A stretch of DNA of 55,899 nt from Spirogloea muscicola. Taxonomy: Eukaryota; Streptophyta; Zygnematophyceae; Spirogloeales; Spirogloeaceae. The notes under the pieces are model-generated. The model was not told the DNA's origin. It did no database searches and saw only the letters and a program-made list of their open reading frames with translations. The position numbers were made by a program, and so were the translations under genes. The stretch covers positions 154,668 to 210,566 of the forward strand of contig WELB01000041.1 of NCBI GenBank assembly GCA_009602725.1, in the 5' to 3' direction. This document shows, one piece after another, positions 1 to 19,910 of the stretch (the stretch's first letter is position 1; the number at the start of each line of letters is the position of its first letter).

Positions 1-7406
<7,406 letters not shown>

Positions 7407-7991
7407 AGCCTAATATGGAGCCTTCAGATTTTTGCCTCCAACTTGTTGATGTACATGTACTCAGCTATTGGCTGCTTCATTTCAGAAAGCAAATACATCA
7501 ATGCTACACAAGATAAAGGCTGCTCATTTCAAGCAGTCATGTAGTCTGCACCGGCAAGGCCTTTGACAAGCGCTTAGACTTGCAAAATTCGTCTTAGTAG
7601 CTAGTTATGCCTGACTTCAGTAAGCGACCCTTCACTTCTGGCAGATTTCCCGAGGGCATCCCCATCTGCTCCGATAACAGTGACCAAAAGCCTCTCGCTT
7701 GCAAGCTGCACTGCTGCCACTATTGAAAGTTGTGATGGCAAACAGACCGAGGAAAAATTTAACTCTGTACCGGACATTCCCACCTTCCCCAGCTCAGTGC
7801 TCTGTTTGCCAAAGTGTGCTGCGTGCCTTCATACGGGGTTGGATGTCACTTGCAAAACCGTCGAGCGAGCACTCCAGTTGTTTCTTCAGAACATAATTAT
7901 CAAGTTGTGGACGAGGTTGACAAGGATTACGCGTCTCCTGCCATGGTCTGTGAGCGCTTAGTAGGTGAGGCACCATAGAGCCATGAGTGGT
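7407..7991. other. Convergent 3' intergenic region
   Basis: 585 bp between the stop codons of the receptor-like protein (+) and the mitochondrial carrier (-). Short open frames are present, but I recognise no domain or splice-consistent exon. It probably holds both 3' UTRs. Confidence 0.5.
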
Positions 7992-9110
7992 TTAAGCCTG
8001 TGTGAGCCGCTTCATGAGCTGATCAAAGGTAGTAAACATGATCATGCCGGACGGCCCCACCCACAGCATGCGGGACGTCATGCCCGTTGTGAAGCCCCGC
8101 AAGCCCTCCTGCTGCCAAATGGAGCGCGCACAGTGCCAGGCGCTCGTGTACTGGGTGCCACCGCCGCCGCTGGTGTTGCTCTTGCCTTGCACCTGCAGTC
8201 GTGTCTTCACCACGTCCTGTACACGTGCGGTTGCCCATGTCAGTGGCAGAGGCACTTATTCTGCAAGGTGGCAAGAAATCTACCCACACTCTTCTGTCCT
8301 TCACGTATGGTCCTACACCTAGCAATAGATTCATAGCCACAAAGAGGCTAATCTTTACACAGGCAAGATGGGTGCATCCACAATTGTTAGTCAATATCCC
8401 CATGGCTAATTGACATAGCTGCGAGTGACAGAACATATTTGGCAAGCCTCGCCGCCACCTTCTAGCAGGGTTTGACTCGGGCAGGCAACTCACCATAGGG
8501 TTGGTGATGCCGGCAGCAAATGCGGCGCTGCTGAAGGAGCTTAGCAGCTCCCACTGTATTTTGAGGTCCTTCTTGGACTTCACACCTGTGTAGCGCACCG
8601 CAGCCTGCTTGGTGGCCTCCCACAGAGGCAGGTAGATGGCGTTGTATGGTCCCCAGACCATCTGCGCCAGCATGAACCCGCGGTAGAGTGCGCCGACCCC
8701 CTCATGCTGCAGAATACTCCTTGCCGCATGCATGGACCCCTGTACTCGGCCACGCCATGCTCAGTGCAAGCAGTCATTCTCAGAATGTGACTGGAGGGCA
8801 CAGGCACCACAGCAATCAGAGAGAACATCGGACAAATGCGAACGACGCATGATGAAGCTGTAATCTGGTGTGAAGAGGCAGGGGAGGTTTATCACTTCTG
8901 CTGCAATAGCTGGAAATAGCACGAAGCGCAAGCTGGGAGGCTGACAAGTGCAGTTGCAACGGAAGGGTGGGCTTACTGTGTACGCTCCCTCGCCGCTTTG
9001 CTGGACCATCTGACGGGATCGGATGACCTCCAACGGCACCATGACTGATGACTGCACGAATGTGGCAAACACGCCCCCGCTGAAGTGCACCAGCGGGTTC
9101 TCAGTCCCAC
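7992..9110 (-). CDS. Mitochondrial carrier family protein, 5' end missing
   Basis: A solute carrier of the mitochondrial inner membrane family (SLC25). Three exons join in phase: 9110-8977, 8739-8494 and 8216-7992 (stop). Two of the three family repeats are visible. The second has the signature P-L-E-V-I-R-S-R, followed by ILQHEGVGALYRGF. The third has N-P-M/D-V-V-K-T-R split by an intron, followed by IWQQEGLRGFTTGMTSRM. The first repeat and start must lie upstream, where a GA-rich tract, 1.3 kb of poly-T and Ns interrupt the sequence. A Met at 10642 on the minus strand (MDAKEGRRWG, running into the N gap) is a possible but unproven first exon. Layout and aromatic/small-residue pattern suggest the SLC25A44-like group, at low confidence. 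The substrate cannot be read from what is present. Confidence 0.8.
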
Positions 9111-9144
9111 CTGTGCTCGATGGGAGAAGGGAGGATAGGGAAAG

Positions 9145-9256
9145 GGGACGGGGTGCGAGATTGAGCGAGAGAGCGCGAGATCGAGAGAGAGAGATGTGAG
9201 AGAGAGGGAGAGAGGGAGAGGGGGAGAGGTGGAGAGGGAGAGGGAGAGGGGGAGGG
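9145..9256. repeat. GA-rich low-complexity tract
   Basis: A purine-rich run of GAGAGG/GGGAGA units immediately before the poly-T block. It lies in the probable first or second intron of the carrier gene. A similar GA-rich tract closes the window at 55815-55899. Confidence 0.8.
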
Positions 9257-10612
<1,356 letters not shown>

Positions 10613-11201
10613 TCCCCATCGCCGGCCCTCCTTGGCGTCCATGCTGCCGCCGCCGCCCGCCGCCGTCGTCAGCGCCAAGCGGCTAACGGAGGAGATCCTG
10701 TCGACGACGCCGCCCGCCGCCGTCACCGCCGCCGCTGCCAGCGCCGCCGCCGCCGCCGCCGCCAGGGACGGAGCGGAGGCGGTGACACGTGGCAACGGAC
10801 CGAATGCGGGCCAGCGCGGGGCCTGCCTCGAGGGCGCCGGCGAGAAGGGGCGGACACGTGGCGGACGACTGGGGGCCGGTCCTTGACCCGAGGGGTCCCG
10901 CCAAGTTGGCCAGCCACCTGGCGCGATCCGGGACGGCCATTGGTCGTCGTGACCATGTGGCTCACGTGGGAGACGCTCGGGCCCGCCGCTCTACGGAAGA
11001 AGAGCTCGCCCATAGAGAAGAGGGGGCTGGCAAAGAAGAAAGTGCTCGCCCATTGAGGGCTAGCAAAGCCAACCCAAAACGAATGGACAATGTCCAAAGC
11101 CAAAGAAAGAAGTGCCGAAGAAGGACTACACTACAAAGCGCGAGAGGGTGCAGAGGGAGATGCAGATGGATGCTCAGTATCCACGTGTGAGCAACAGCAG
11201 A
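10613..11201. repeat. GC-rich segment and retroelement 3' modules
   Basis: The first about 200 bp are GCC/CGC-rich and open in several frames, and may contain the lost 5' end of the carrier gene. From about 10990 the sequence holds dispersed modules (CTCGCCCATAGAGAAGAG, GCCAACCCAAAACGAATGG) that recur next to other truncated retroelements here. Read on the minus strand they lie just 3' of the retrotransposon coding fragment, so they look like its 3' untranslated region. Confidence 0.5.
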
Positions 11202-12476
11202 TCATGGATAACTCGAAGCAGGAAAAGCGGCACTCTGCCGAAACCCGGAAGCAGCGGCCATAGCACGGCCAGCGCGCGCGTGGACCGCATGAGCCAAAGA
11301 GCGCTGTAACGGGACCGTCAGCCTCATCCGACAGACCTGCGCGAGGGAGCCGGCAGCATTGAAGCCTGGCGAACCCTGCCGCCGCTCGATGGCCTCCCGG
11401 GCAAGCCGCTGGAGGAGATCCAACCAGCCACTGCCGCAGGCCCCGTGTACGTCAATGGCCAGTGCCGCGAAGGCATCGCCTGGAGGGTGGTCAGAGTACT
11501 TGCGCTCCTTACTCCGAGCCGCCAAAGCGACCACGTGCCCGACGAGCGTTGCCGACTTCGCGGGGTTGGCCAAATCAACGCAATCTGCAGTCACCACATC
11601 AGCGATGATATGCGGACCTCCTCCGGGCGGGATGGCAACGAGGTCTGCGCGGCGGGTGTGAAGCTGTCCGTCAGCGCCCCGCAGGATGGGCATGATCGTC
11701 GAGTTTTCCACTGCCACCTTGCAGCCGGCCTCCAGGAACACACCCTGCATGGCGTCTCGCAGGAGGTCGTGTGAACCTGTCCGCTCGCCCCCGTGCCCGC
11801 AGCGGAGCATGTGGGCCGCCAGCGCCGCAGGGTCATCGTGGCGGGCACCGCACTCGCACTGGTGGACCCCGACGAGGCAGGGAGGGAGGAAGCCAAGGAG
11901 CCGGTGGGCCGCCGTCCTGAATACCGCGTCTGGAATTGTCAGCGCCGCGTAGATGGGGAGTGCTGATAGCCACGCCGCCGCCCCAGGGGAGGAGGCGGAG
12001 AGGATCCGGGTGCGCCCTCGGATGTCGTGCGGCGATAGGAGCTCCACCACCTGGTCATAGGCCGCTTTGTCCACAAGCGCAGTGTAGCGGGCCTGGGCCC
12101 GCAGGTCGGGGTTGTGCGCAAGGTGGATGAACGGAACGACCTGCTTCGACATGTCGGGGTGGGCCGCCAGGAGCGCGTCGCGGGCAGCGCGGAGAGCAGC
12201 CTGGAAGGGCAACGAGCTGCTCTCCACTTCAGCTACCACCCGCTCCAAGGTGCGGATGCGGTGAGCTTGGAACCGCCGGCTGATGGGTGCGGCGACCTGG
12301 GCCCAGCTGCCCAGGTAGGCGGCCTCGCAGGCGCGGGCGACTGGGCGGCAGCCCAGACCGCCGCAACTAACAGGCAGGCTAGCCACCGCCCAACCTGCCA
12401 GTCGGGCGCCTGCAATTCCCGCATGGAGCCGAGGGCGCTCTGCTCCAGGCTTGCATTTCCAGTCCCCTTGCTCCAT
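11202..12476 (-). mobile_element. Truncated non-LTR retrotransposon, C-terminal ORF region (copy 1)
   Basis: An open frame of 424 aa matching the region downstream of the reverse transcriptase in non-LTR (LINE-like) elements. Early residues LPVSCGGLGCRPVARA with AAYLGSW match the thumb/post-RT motif (L-P-x-x-x-G-G-L-G). The middle carries a C-x-C-G...H-M-L-R-C putative zinc knuckle, then GHGGERTGSHDLLRDAM. Next is a nuclease-like segment with VAVEN, RRADLVAIPPGGG and IIADVVTADC. It ends with HARAGRAMAAASGF. The RT catalytic core is absent, so the copy is 5'-truncated. It is the most intact of at least five copies in this window. The nuclease reading (acidic residues in E...RAD...DVV order, PD-(D/E)xK-like) is inference from motif order. 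Confidence 0.75.
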
Positions 12477-12898
12477 GCCCTGGTGCAGCTGCCCTTCCCT
12501 CCCCTCGTTCAGCTGTATTTATGATACATGCCATACAGACATGCATGCAGCATAAGATGGCCTCTCTATTGTTGACTGCTCGTCGCGCAACAAAACATGG
12601 TCCGCTATCCTTGCCTGATCACTCAATCAATCAATAAGTTCAGGCTGCAGTTCTGCTGCCTCATGCGCCTGCCATAAGAGATACATTTTGGCAAGGAGGA
12701 CCTCAAGAGCCTGACAATGTGGAGTCAATTGGCATCGTCCGATGACGCCGTTTGAGATGCCTCAGCATCCTGCCTGACTGGCTAATTTTTCAGAGACAAT
12801 AAAAGCTGCTCCGACAACCACCGCCCTAGCCTTGGAGACCCGTCAAGCGGAGTAAGGACAAGCTAACCCTACGCTAAAGTACCAAGAAGACAGCCACC
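12477..12898. other. Intergenic region between retroelement and FtsZ 3' end
   Basis: About 420 bp with no recognised gene. It should contain the FtsZ 3' UTR (minus strand) and the 5' truncation point of the retroelement copy. Confidence 0.4.
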
Positions 12899-15800
12899 CT
12901 ACTTGCGACCTTTGCCCTTCCGTCTCCTCAAGAATTCAGGAACTACATTCTGCCAAGAATCTGCAGTTGATTCACTGTCTAGCCAGCCTCGGCCTCTCAG
13001 TGGTTCCTTGTCTGAGTGCTTAGACTGGGGCAACCCTTGAGTCACTCTTTGCACCAGATCGCTGCACATGCAGATGCTGCGTTGTGAGTCTCTCGCTCAT
13101 CACAACATTGTGTGACACTTCTTGAGAGCATGTGCCTTTAACAGACTTTAAACACTGCAAAATTGCTGCGACAAATCACACTGCACTATCGAGCATGTCC
13201 TAAAAGTCCTGAAGAGTGCTCAACAGGATAGATGAGATAGCTATGACTAACCTGCTCGTCATCTCTCCGCTTGTGCCCTCTTGAAAACCAGTTGCAATGA
13301 CAGTCATGCGAATCGAGCCCTCACTGCTATCATCAATGACAGCGCCAAATATGACATTCGCGTTCGGGTCCGCCATCTCATACACAATCTCAGCAGCCTT
13401 GTTCAGCTCCAAGAGTGTCAAGTCCTTCCCACCTGCACCCAAGCCGTGTCCAGAGCTGTGTGATGGTGATATATCTTTGCTGACGAATCGAGCACAGCAG
13501 AGCAGCCACATGGGTCACACCAAATTACAAACCTGTAATATTATATACAACACCGTTTGGCCTAGCTGGAGCCGTCATCAGAAGTGGTGACATGATAGCA
13601 GCTCTAGCAGCTTCTTCGGCCCTGTGCTTGCCAGAACCGATGCCCACTCCGAGCATGGCACTGCCTGCATTCTGCATGACTGCTCTGACATCCGCAAAGT
13701 CCACATTTACGAGCCCAGGTACCGTGATGATATCAGAGATCCCCTGCACGACAGTCGGCACAGTACTATCATGGTTTTGCCCACCATGACACGAAGGACA
13801 GGCTGTGAGCAAGCTTCCAATTAATACAAAGATGGAAACTATTCTCTAGCCAATATGTGCAGGCACATTCAAGCAGAATCACCTGGACTCCCTGTCTGAG
13901 GACATCATCGGCTAGTCTGAAGGCTTGCTGGATAGGCGTGTCTTGTGAAACCGCAGACATGAGGCGGTCATTGGGAACCACAACCAGAGTGTCCACGGCT
14001 GCCCTCATGGCCTCCACACCCAGCACTGCCTCCTGCATCCGCTTCCGGCCTTCAAATGAGAATGGCTCTGTGACAATGCCTATTGTAAGAGCCCCGTTGG
14101 CTTTTGCCAGACGAGCCACTGCTGGACCTGCATGAGACATCGTGCACGAAGCGCCTCAGTCTTGACAGGCTAGAATGACCCTAACATTGTGTGTATGAAA
14201 TTGTACGGAAATTGCATACAACATCCAGGTACCCGAGCAGCCATGCAAGACCTGATGCTCTTGGACCAGCAATCATAAGCTGGCAATGCTGTGCTGCTGG
14301 CAACCTCTAAGTCTATGGTAAGAGTGTCTTTCTATACTCTGAGCCACTGTTCTACCTGCACCAGAGCCTGTCCCACCACCCATGCCAGCGGCCACGAAGA
14401 CGAGGTCGGCCCCAGCCACTGCAGCCATCAAGTCATCCAGCGCCTCCCTGGCCCCTTACAAATATATCAGAATACAAATGTGATGCAGGAAAAAGCTTCC
14501 CTCCGCAGATATCACATAGTCCTGTACGCTGGCATACTAAAAATGACCGCTCTCTGCACACCCTTAGAAGAATTCACAAGCAGCAAAAGGAGTAGGTGTA
14601 TGCTGGCGGAACAGCTTATGGAAAAGTCACGGAACATCATTCACAAACTTCACAATGAGTGCACGAGAAGCGGAAAGATGGCTCTTGCCCATATGCAAAT
14701 GTAAGATGACTTGAGGGTGGGAGCCACAACAAGGAGGCAGTATAATGGCCAGTCAAAATGTACGTCTCAAGCGCAGAGGACATGTAATTCACCTGGCAGC
14801 CTCTTCCCCCACCAAGCTGCTCCCACCTGTGCCTCTGCCACGAGTAGTCTCACGCCCAATCTGCACCTTGTGCGGTGTAAGGCACTGGTCAAGTGCCTGC
14901 AGGTCGGTGTTCACAGCCCAAAACTCTACGCCGGTTAGCTCCGACTTGATCATCTGGTTGACAGCGTTGCAGCCACCTCCTCCAACGCCGAAGACCTTGA
15001 TGAGCGCCCTTCCTGTGCGCAGGAGAAACTCACATCATTACTGCCACAAGGCAAGAAGCACTACCCGGCAGGAGCGGTGGTCCCACCACACAGCCTGCAC
15101 TGGAGCCGAGCTGAGCACAAACGATATCTTTGGGCTGGCCTCTCCCTGCGACTGGTCCCATGAAGGGCTGCCCATGGTAGTGACGAGAAAGAATGGCATG
15201 AAAAGGCTGCAGGGAAAGGCATGGTGGAAGGACCAGCAACATGGGCCAAGTCGACCAGGATGTCCCACAAGACTGACACGAAGCATACCTGCCAAGCTCC
15301 CCTCACTTGGAGGCCGCCAGGCCCGCACCTGCGCAGCAGGCGACGAGCGCCCAGCTCCATCGTCGTCGTCGCGCCAGCCCTCGTCAGCTGCAGTACTCGT
15401 GCGCCGAGTACCAGGCTCGGTCGCGGCCACAGGGGCGGCTGGAAGTGCGCCAGCGACGGCAATGTTACGACTTTCAGACGGAGCGAGATGCACACTATAA
15501 CACTCTAAAAGGCACAGACTGAGTGGCCTGTGTCAGTCCTCTGAGGTGCCAGCCCCTCCCTCAATATGCAGCAAAGCGGCCACCTCCTCGTCGTCACGAG
15601 TCTCGGCCGCCCTTATGGAAGGCAGATTGACGGCATCGACTGCACAAAGTGAAGGCTTGCAACGCCGCCACCGCTAACAGGCAGTCATCACCTGTGCTGG
15701 TGTGCACAGCTTCCGCGCCGGTGGCGCGGCTGTGCCATGCCGGCAATCGCGCCCGCCCAGGACGGCGCTGTGGCGCCGCCAAGTGAGCGCCGAGGCCGCG

Positions 15801-15977
15801 TGGCAAGGCCCGAGTAAGCGGTTTCCACGCCGGCGGCGGTGGGGAGACACAGCGCGTCAGCTTAACCGAGCCTCCGTGGGCCGCCACACTCCGTGGCGCA
15901 GCCAGCTGTGCCTGCGGCGGCGGCGGTGGCGGGCCGCGCGAGAGGCCCGCGCCGTGGAGCGCGGCGGCGGCGGCGGT
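12899..15977 (-). CDS. ftsZ: Plastid-division GTPase FtsZ
   Basis: Nuclear-encoded tubulin-like GTPase that forms the plastid division ring. Eight exons: 15977-15692, 15504-15289, 15012-14793, 14447-14356, 14127-13883, 13743-13533, 13432-13252 and 13061-12899. They sum to 1,614 nt (537 aa) with every junction in phase. About 160 N-terminal residues are Ala/Pro/Arg/Ser-rich, as expected for a plastid transit peptide; the chosen ATG sits in a GCC-rich context. The core shows [19 protein letters not shown], the tubulin signature [19 protein letters not shown], and the T7 synergy loop [11 protein letters not shown]. The C-terminal core peptide [15 protein letters not shown] ends at the stop. The globular part is nearer plant FtsZ1 in several places ([29 protein letters not shown]), while the tail is of FtsZ2/cyanobacterial type. 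Confidence 0.93.
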
Positions 15978-16412
15978 CATGGCAGGCGGCGGCGGCGGCG
16001 GCAACGGCGGCTGCGCGGCGCGGCCATGGATGGCCAGACGGGACAGGCGTTGCGTGCGGGACGTGACGAATGCGGCTAGGAGAAAGAAATAAAGGAAAAC
16101 GAAACAGCTCTTCCAATTTAGATGCAGTGGCTGAGAGAGGGCAGCCCAATGGAGTGTATGCCAATTAGAAATTGGAAGAAAGTGGCTCTGCCAAATGGGG
16201 CGAGGGCTGTGAGAAGCCATTTGCCTTTCCCAGAGGGAGTGGGTGTGTGGGGCCGGGGGCGAGACTCTCCGGGAAAAATCCGCGAATCCTTCGTTCCACC
16301 CTGCAGTACGTAAAATCTCTCATTCAGCATATTACATCGACTGAGCCCCGGCGCCCAGAGGTGACACCAGCTCCGCCTATCTGTATACCAACGAATGCGC
16401 GCCCCGCTTTCC

Positions 16413-16446
<34 letters not shown>

Positions 16447-16530
16447 AGGCCAGGGCAGCGCGGAGCTAGGGCTCAGCAATTTAGGATTTAGGGTTGAGGA
16501 ATTCCCGGCGCGGCTGGCGGCGGCGAGTAG
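15978..16530. repeat. FtsZ upstream region with GCC repeats and dispersed modules
   Basis: Upstream of FtsZ on the minus strand and of the duplicated exon on the plus strand. It contains (GCC)n/(GGC)n tracts, notably 16419-16446, and one dispersed module (GGGGCGAGGGCTGTGAGAAG near 16197). The part from about 16230 resembles 17725-18010 at roughly 75-80% by eye. Confidence 0.5.
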
Positions 16531-17089
16531 CTGAGGCTCGCGGGCGACTGTCGGGGCGGCGCCCGCTGCGGCCGCCATGGCCTGCGCCGTGCGGGCCGGC
16601 AGCCCTCTGCCGGCCGGCTGCGGTAGCGGGGGCCCCAGGCGGCCGTCGCTGCGGCCCTGCTGCGGACGGGCGCCACTGCCGTCGAAGCGCTGGCCAGAGG
16701 CGACGGCGGAGGTTTCCTTGGCATCAGCTCGGGCTGCCGGGCGTCGTACCAGGAGCTCCGCCGCATGCGGGCGCAGGGCCTCGAAGCTGGCCGTCGCGGC
16801 GGCAGCCAGGCAGCAGCGGAGGCGAGCCCCGCCTGGGCCTCCCGGGCCGTCGCTGCCGCCGGCACCGCTGCCCACGCCGCCGCCATTGTCGTTGGCGAGC
16901 TCGAGCCTGGGCGAGGGAGCACCCCAGCTTGGAGCGGGCGGCGGCGGCTCGTCACCTCCGCCACTGTCGTCGCCCTCGGCAGGCAGGGCTGACGTCTTCC
17001 GGGCCTGTGCTGTCAACTCAGCAGCTCTTGCCGGCGCCGGCGAGCTCGCAAGGCAGGTCTGGGCCCTGCCGTCGTCTCCAGCGCCGCCT
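16530..17089 (+). pseudogene. Duplicate of CPBP protease exon 1, orphaned
   Basis: From the ATG at 16577 to 17089 this matches 18060-18573 (exon 1 of the CPBP protease plus the start of its first intron) with no difference I can see. The sequence upstream of the ATG is clearly diverged between the copies. The copy stops at a single N (17090) and is followed by a retrotransposon fragment instead of exon 2, so it cannot make the full protein. It is either a recent duplication or an assembly join of two haplotypes at that N. Confidence 0.7.
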
Positions 17090-17400
17090 NACCCAGCCGT
17101 GGTGGCACAGTTAGCTGGGTGTGAGCGGTCATAGGCATCAGTAGTCACCACGTCCAGGAGAAGACGTGGCCCGCCGGCCTGTCGGGTGGCTACCAGGTCT
17201 ACACGCCTGGCGTGGAGACCGTCGGCCCTGTGCTGGATTGGCATGATTCCGGAGTGCTCTGCTGCCACGGAGAAACCAGCCTCCAACAGGATGCCATGCA
17301 TTACGTCGCGGAGGCGGTCGTGGGCCGCTGTCCGCTCTCCGCCGTGGGAACAGCGCAGAACATGAGCAGCTCTCAAAGAAAGCCGCTCTCCCAGATGGGG
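17090..17400 (-). mobile_element. Non-LTR retrotransposon fragment (copy 2)
   Basis: Minus-strand translation gives AAHVLRCSHGGERTAAHD, RLRDVMHGILLEAG, RRVDLVATRQAGG and LLLDVVTTDAYD, the zinc-knuckle and nuclease-like part of copy 1. Both ends are truncated. One end is at the single N at 17090, immediately beside the duplicated CPBP exon. Confidence 0.7.
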
Positions 17401-17725
17401 CGAGGGCCGGTAACAGCCATTTGCACTCCCCGGGTTACTGAGTGATTCTCCTGTAGCTCTTTGGATTTTGTCCATTCTTTTTTGGCTGGCTTCTGCCAGC
17501 CCCTCTCTTCTATGGGCGAGCTTTTTCCGGATTACTGAGCGTCCCCTGAACAATGTATCAGCTTGAACTGGCCTCCATTTCATTTCATGCGCCCCGCGCG
17601 CCTTCTTTGCTGATGTCTTAGTCCTTTAGCACCCCGGCTACTTCAGACCTTGTCCATTCCTTTGGGCCAGCCTCTCCCAGCCACCAGTTAATGTGGCCGC
17701 GCTATAAGGGTCCGAACGGAGAGCG
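17382..17725. repeat. Cluster of dispersed retroelement modules
   Basis: It contains the modules GTCCATTCTTTTTTGGCTGG, CCCCTCTCTTCTATGGGCGA, and a 60-bp element (about 17547-17606) reading CTGAACAATGTATCAGCTTG onward to GCGCGCCTTC. Related copies are at about 24735, 26988, 27783 and 51556. A second GTCCATTCCTTTGGGCCAGC module is at 17650. Confidence 0.65.
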
Positions 17726-18059
17726 GGGTGTGGGGGGCCGGGGGGCGACTCTCGATAAGAATCCGTGAGAGCTTCGTTCCGCCCTGCACTACGTCAGATC
17801 GTTCATGCTGCATACTGCATCCGCCTGAGCCCCGGCGCCCATGAGTGACACCTGCTCCGCATATCTGGGTACCAACGCCCAGCTTCCTCCGCGTCCGCCG
17901 CCGCCGCCGCCGCCGCCGCCTCCGCCGCCGCCATCGCAGGCCAGAGTAACGCGACCCTAGGGTACACGATTCAATTCTAGGTTGTCCGGCGCGGCTTGGC
18001 AGCGGCGAGTAGCTGAGGCTCGCGGGCGACTGTCAGGGGTGGTTCCTGCTACGGCCGGC
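17725..18059. promoter_or_regulatory. Upstream region of the CPBP gene with GCC microsatellite
   Basis: About 330 bp upstream of the CPBP start, containing a (CCG)n tract at about 17893-17930. It is a diverged copy of 16230-16575. No core promoter element is identifiable with confidence. Confidence 0.35.
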
Positions 18060-19910
18060 ATGGCCTGCGCCGTGCGGGCCGGCAGCCCTCTGCCGGCCGG
18101 CTGCGGTAGCGGGGGCCCCAGGCGGCCGTCGCTGCGGCCCTGCTGCGGACGGGCGCCACTGCCGTCGAAGCGCTGGCCAGAGGCGACGGCGGAGGTTTCC
18201 TTGGCATCAGCTCGGGCTGCCGGGCGTCGTACCAGGAGCTCCGCCGCATGCGGGCGCAGGGCCTCGAAGCTGGCCGTCGCGGCGGCAGCCAGGCAGCAGC
18301 GGAGGCGAGCCCCGCCTGGGCCTCCCGGGCCGTCGCTGCCGCCGGCACCGCTGCCCACGCCGCCGCCATTGTCGTTGGCGAGCTCGAGCCTGGGCGAGGG
18401 AGCACCCCAGCTTGGAGCGGGCGGCGGCGGCTCGTCACCTCCGCCACTGTCGTCGCCCTCGGCAGGCAGGGCTGACGTCTTCCGGGCCTGTGCTGTCAAC
18501 TCAGCAGCTCTTGCCGGCGCCGGCGAGCTCGCAAGGCAGGTCTGGGCCCTGCCGTCGTCTCCAGCGCCGCCTCACCGCTTGGAGCGCAGACTAACTGCTG
18601 CGCCTGGGTGGCTCTTGGACTGGTTGCTGCCAATGGACTTGGCTTTGCTGGCACAATCGAGGGCCTGACTGCTATCCCGAACTCCGGTGGTCTGGTGGGC
18701 GCCGCAGGCATCACACTGGGCGGCAGCGTCGCATCTCCCGGTGAACGACTGCACTGCACTCATGCCCTGTGAGGCAGACTCGTCAAAACCCCCTTGGGTG
18801 GCTGCTTCAAATAGATTACCTCGCGTCCAGTGCTCTCCTTGGCTGACACAGCGGTCTTCCACAATCGCAGACAATGGCGAGGTGTGGCACGTTCCAGCGG
18901 CCGCAGCACTCGCGCTCGGTGTCACCGGCTTACGCTTGGTGATTCTGAAGCTCTCGCCTGCATTCGCCCAGGCCTCTGCAATCTCCAACCAGCAGGTGAG
19001 CTCGCCATGGTGGCCCAAAAAAGCCAAGGCTCAAAGACAGCAGCCTGTGCTGCCAGACCACGATGCATAGGCACCTTACTGGCAGGCAGCTCCTCTCAGC
19101 TTCCCCATTGTGATTTTACCCTGCAATCAGGTGCTGAGTCTGTTGGAACCTATAGACTACGTCTGGTTGGCTGGGTTCTCGGGTTTTAGCGAGGTGAGCC
19201 GCACGGCCTTAAGATGAGTAGGGACCGGCAGCAGGTAGGTCAACCGCTTGTTGCATGTCTAGCTCCTCTGACGCAGATCTAAGAAGAGTCCTCCTTGTTG
19301 CCGTGGCTTACTATAGTGCAGCCATGCAAGTGCCAAGACTTGCTCGACCATCTTGAGGTCTAGTTACAGTTGACATTTTCTCCTTGCCAGGAGCTGCTGT
19401 TCCGAGGAGCTCTGCTCCCACTGGTGGCGCCAGACTGGGCTGGTGCCGCTATATCCGGCGCCGTCTTTGGGGCTCTCCACATTGGCGGAGGACGAAACGC
19501 TGAATTTGCCCTCTGGTGTCCAACATAGCTCTATGCATGTTCTGCACCCATTGTCTCAATTTCTAGCCCTTGACGTTGAGCAACCTGATTTGTGTTGACA
19601 TTAGATCCTCCATGTCCAAGCGTCCTTATGCTTGCTGCATTTGTGGTACGTTTCTAATGCAAAGGTCTACTTGCGCTCTGCCAATCAATATTACTCCTGA
19701 TTCAACATACGCCGCTCCAGGCTTGAGCTGATCAAGCATTGGGTGGCACTCTCCCGCAGGGCAAGCTTCATAGGATTTCTGTATGGTGCAGCAGGCCTGG
19801 CAACATCTGACGTGACTGTCCCCATGGTTGCTCACACTCTTGCCAATCTGGCCGCCGCTGTCCTCTGGAGGCTTCAGAGCAGCTCAACGAAGACACCTCC
19901 CATGCTCTAG
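18060..19910 (+). CDS. Plastid CPBP (CAAX-protease/bacteriocin-processing) intramembrane metalloprotease
   Basis: A multi-pass membrane protease of the CPBP/ABI family, close to the plant plastid members (for example the Arabidopsis At1g14270 type). Six exons: 18060-18539, 18590-18768, 18815-18995, 19131-19193, 19391-19515 and 19760-19910. They sum to 1,179 nt (392 aa), with all phases consistent. The first about 160 residues are Ala/Pro/Arg-rich and transit-peptide-like. The family motifs are GFSEELLFRGALLP (E-E-x-x-x-R, split by an intron after the first Glu), FGALH (F-x-x-x-H) and AHTLAN (third conserved His motif). Hydrophobic segments surround them. The first two introns are only 50 and 46 nt. 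Substrate unknown. Exon 1 is duplicated upstream at 16577. Confidence 0.85.

Noticed and set aside
7407-7991. A missing kinase domain downstream of the receptor-like gene
   Set aside because: The tail exon ends in a stop, and the next 585 bp contain no kinase motif (no G-x-G, VAIK, HRD or DFG) before the convergent carrier gene.
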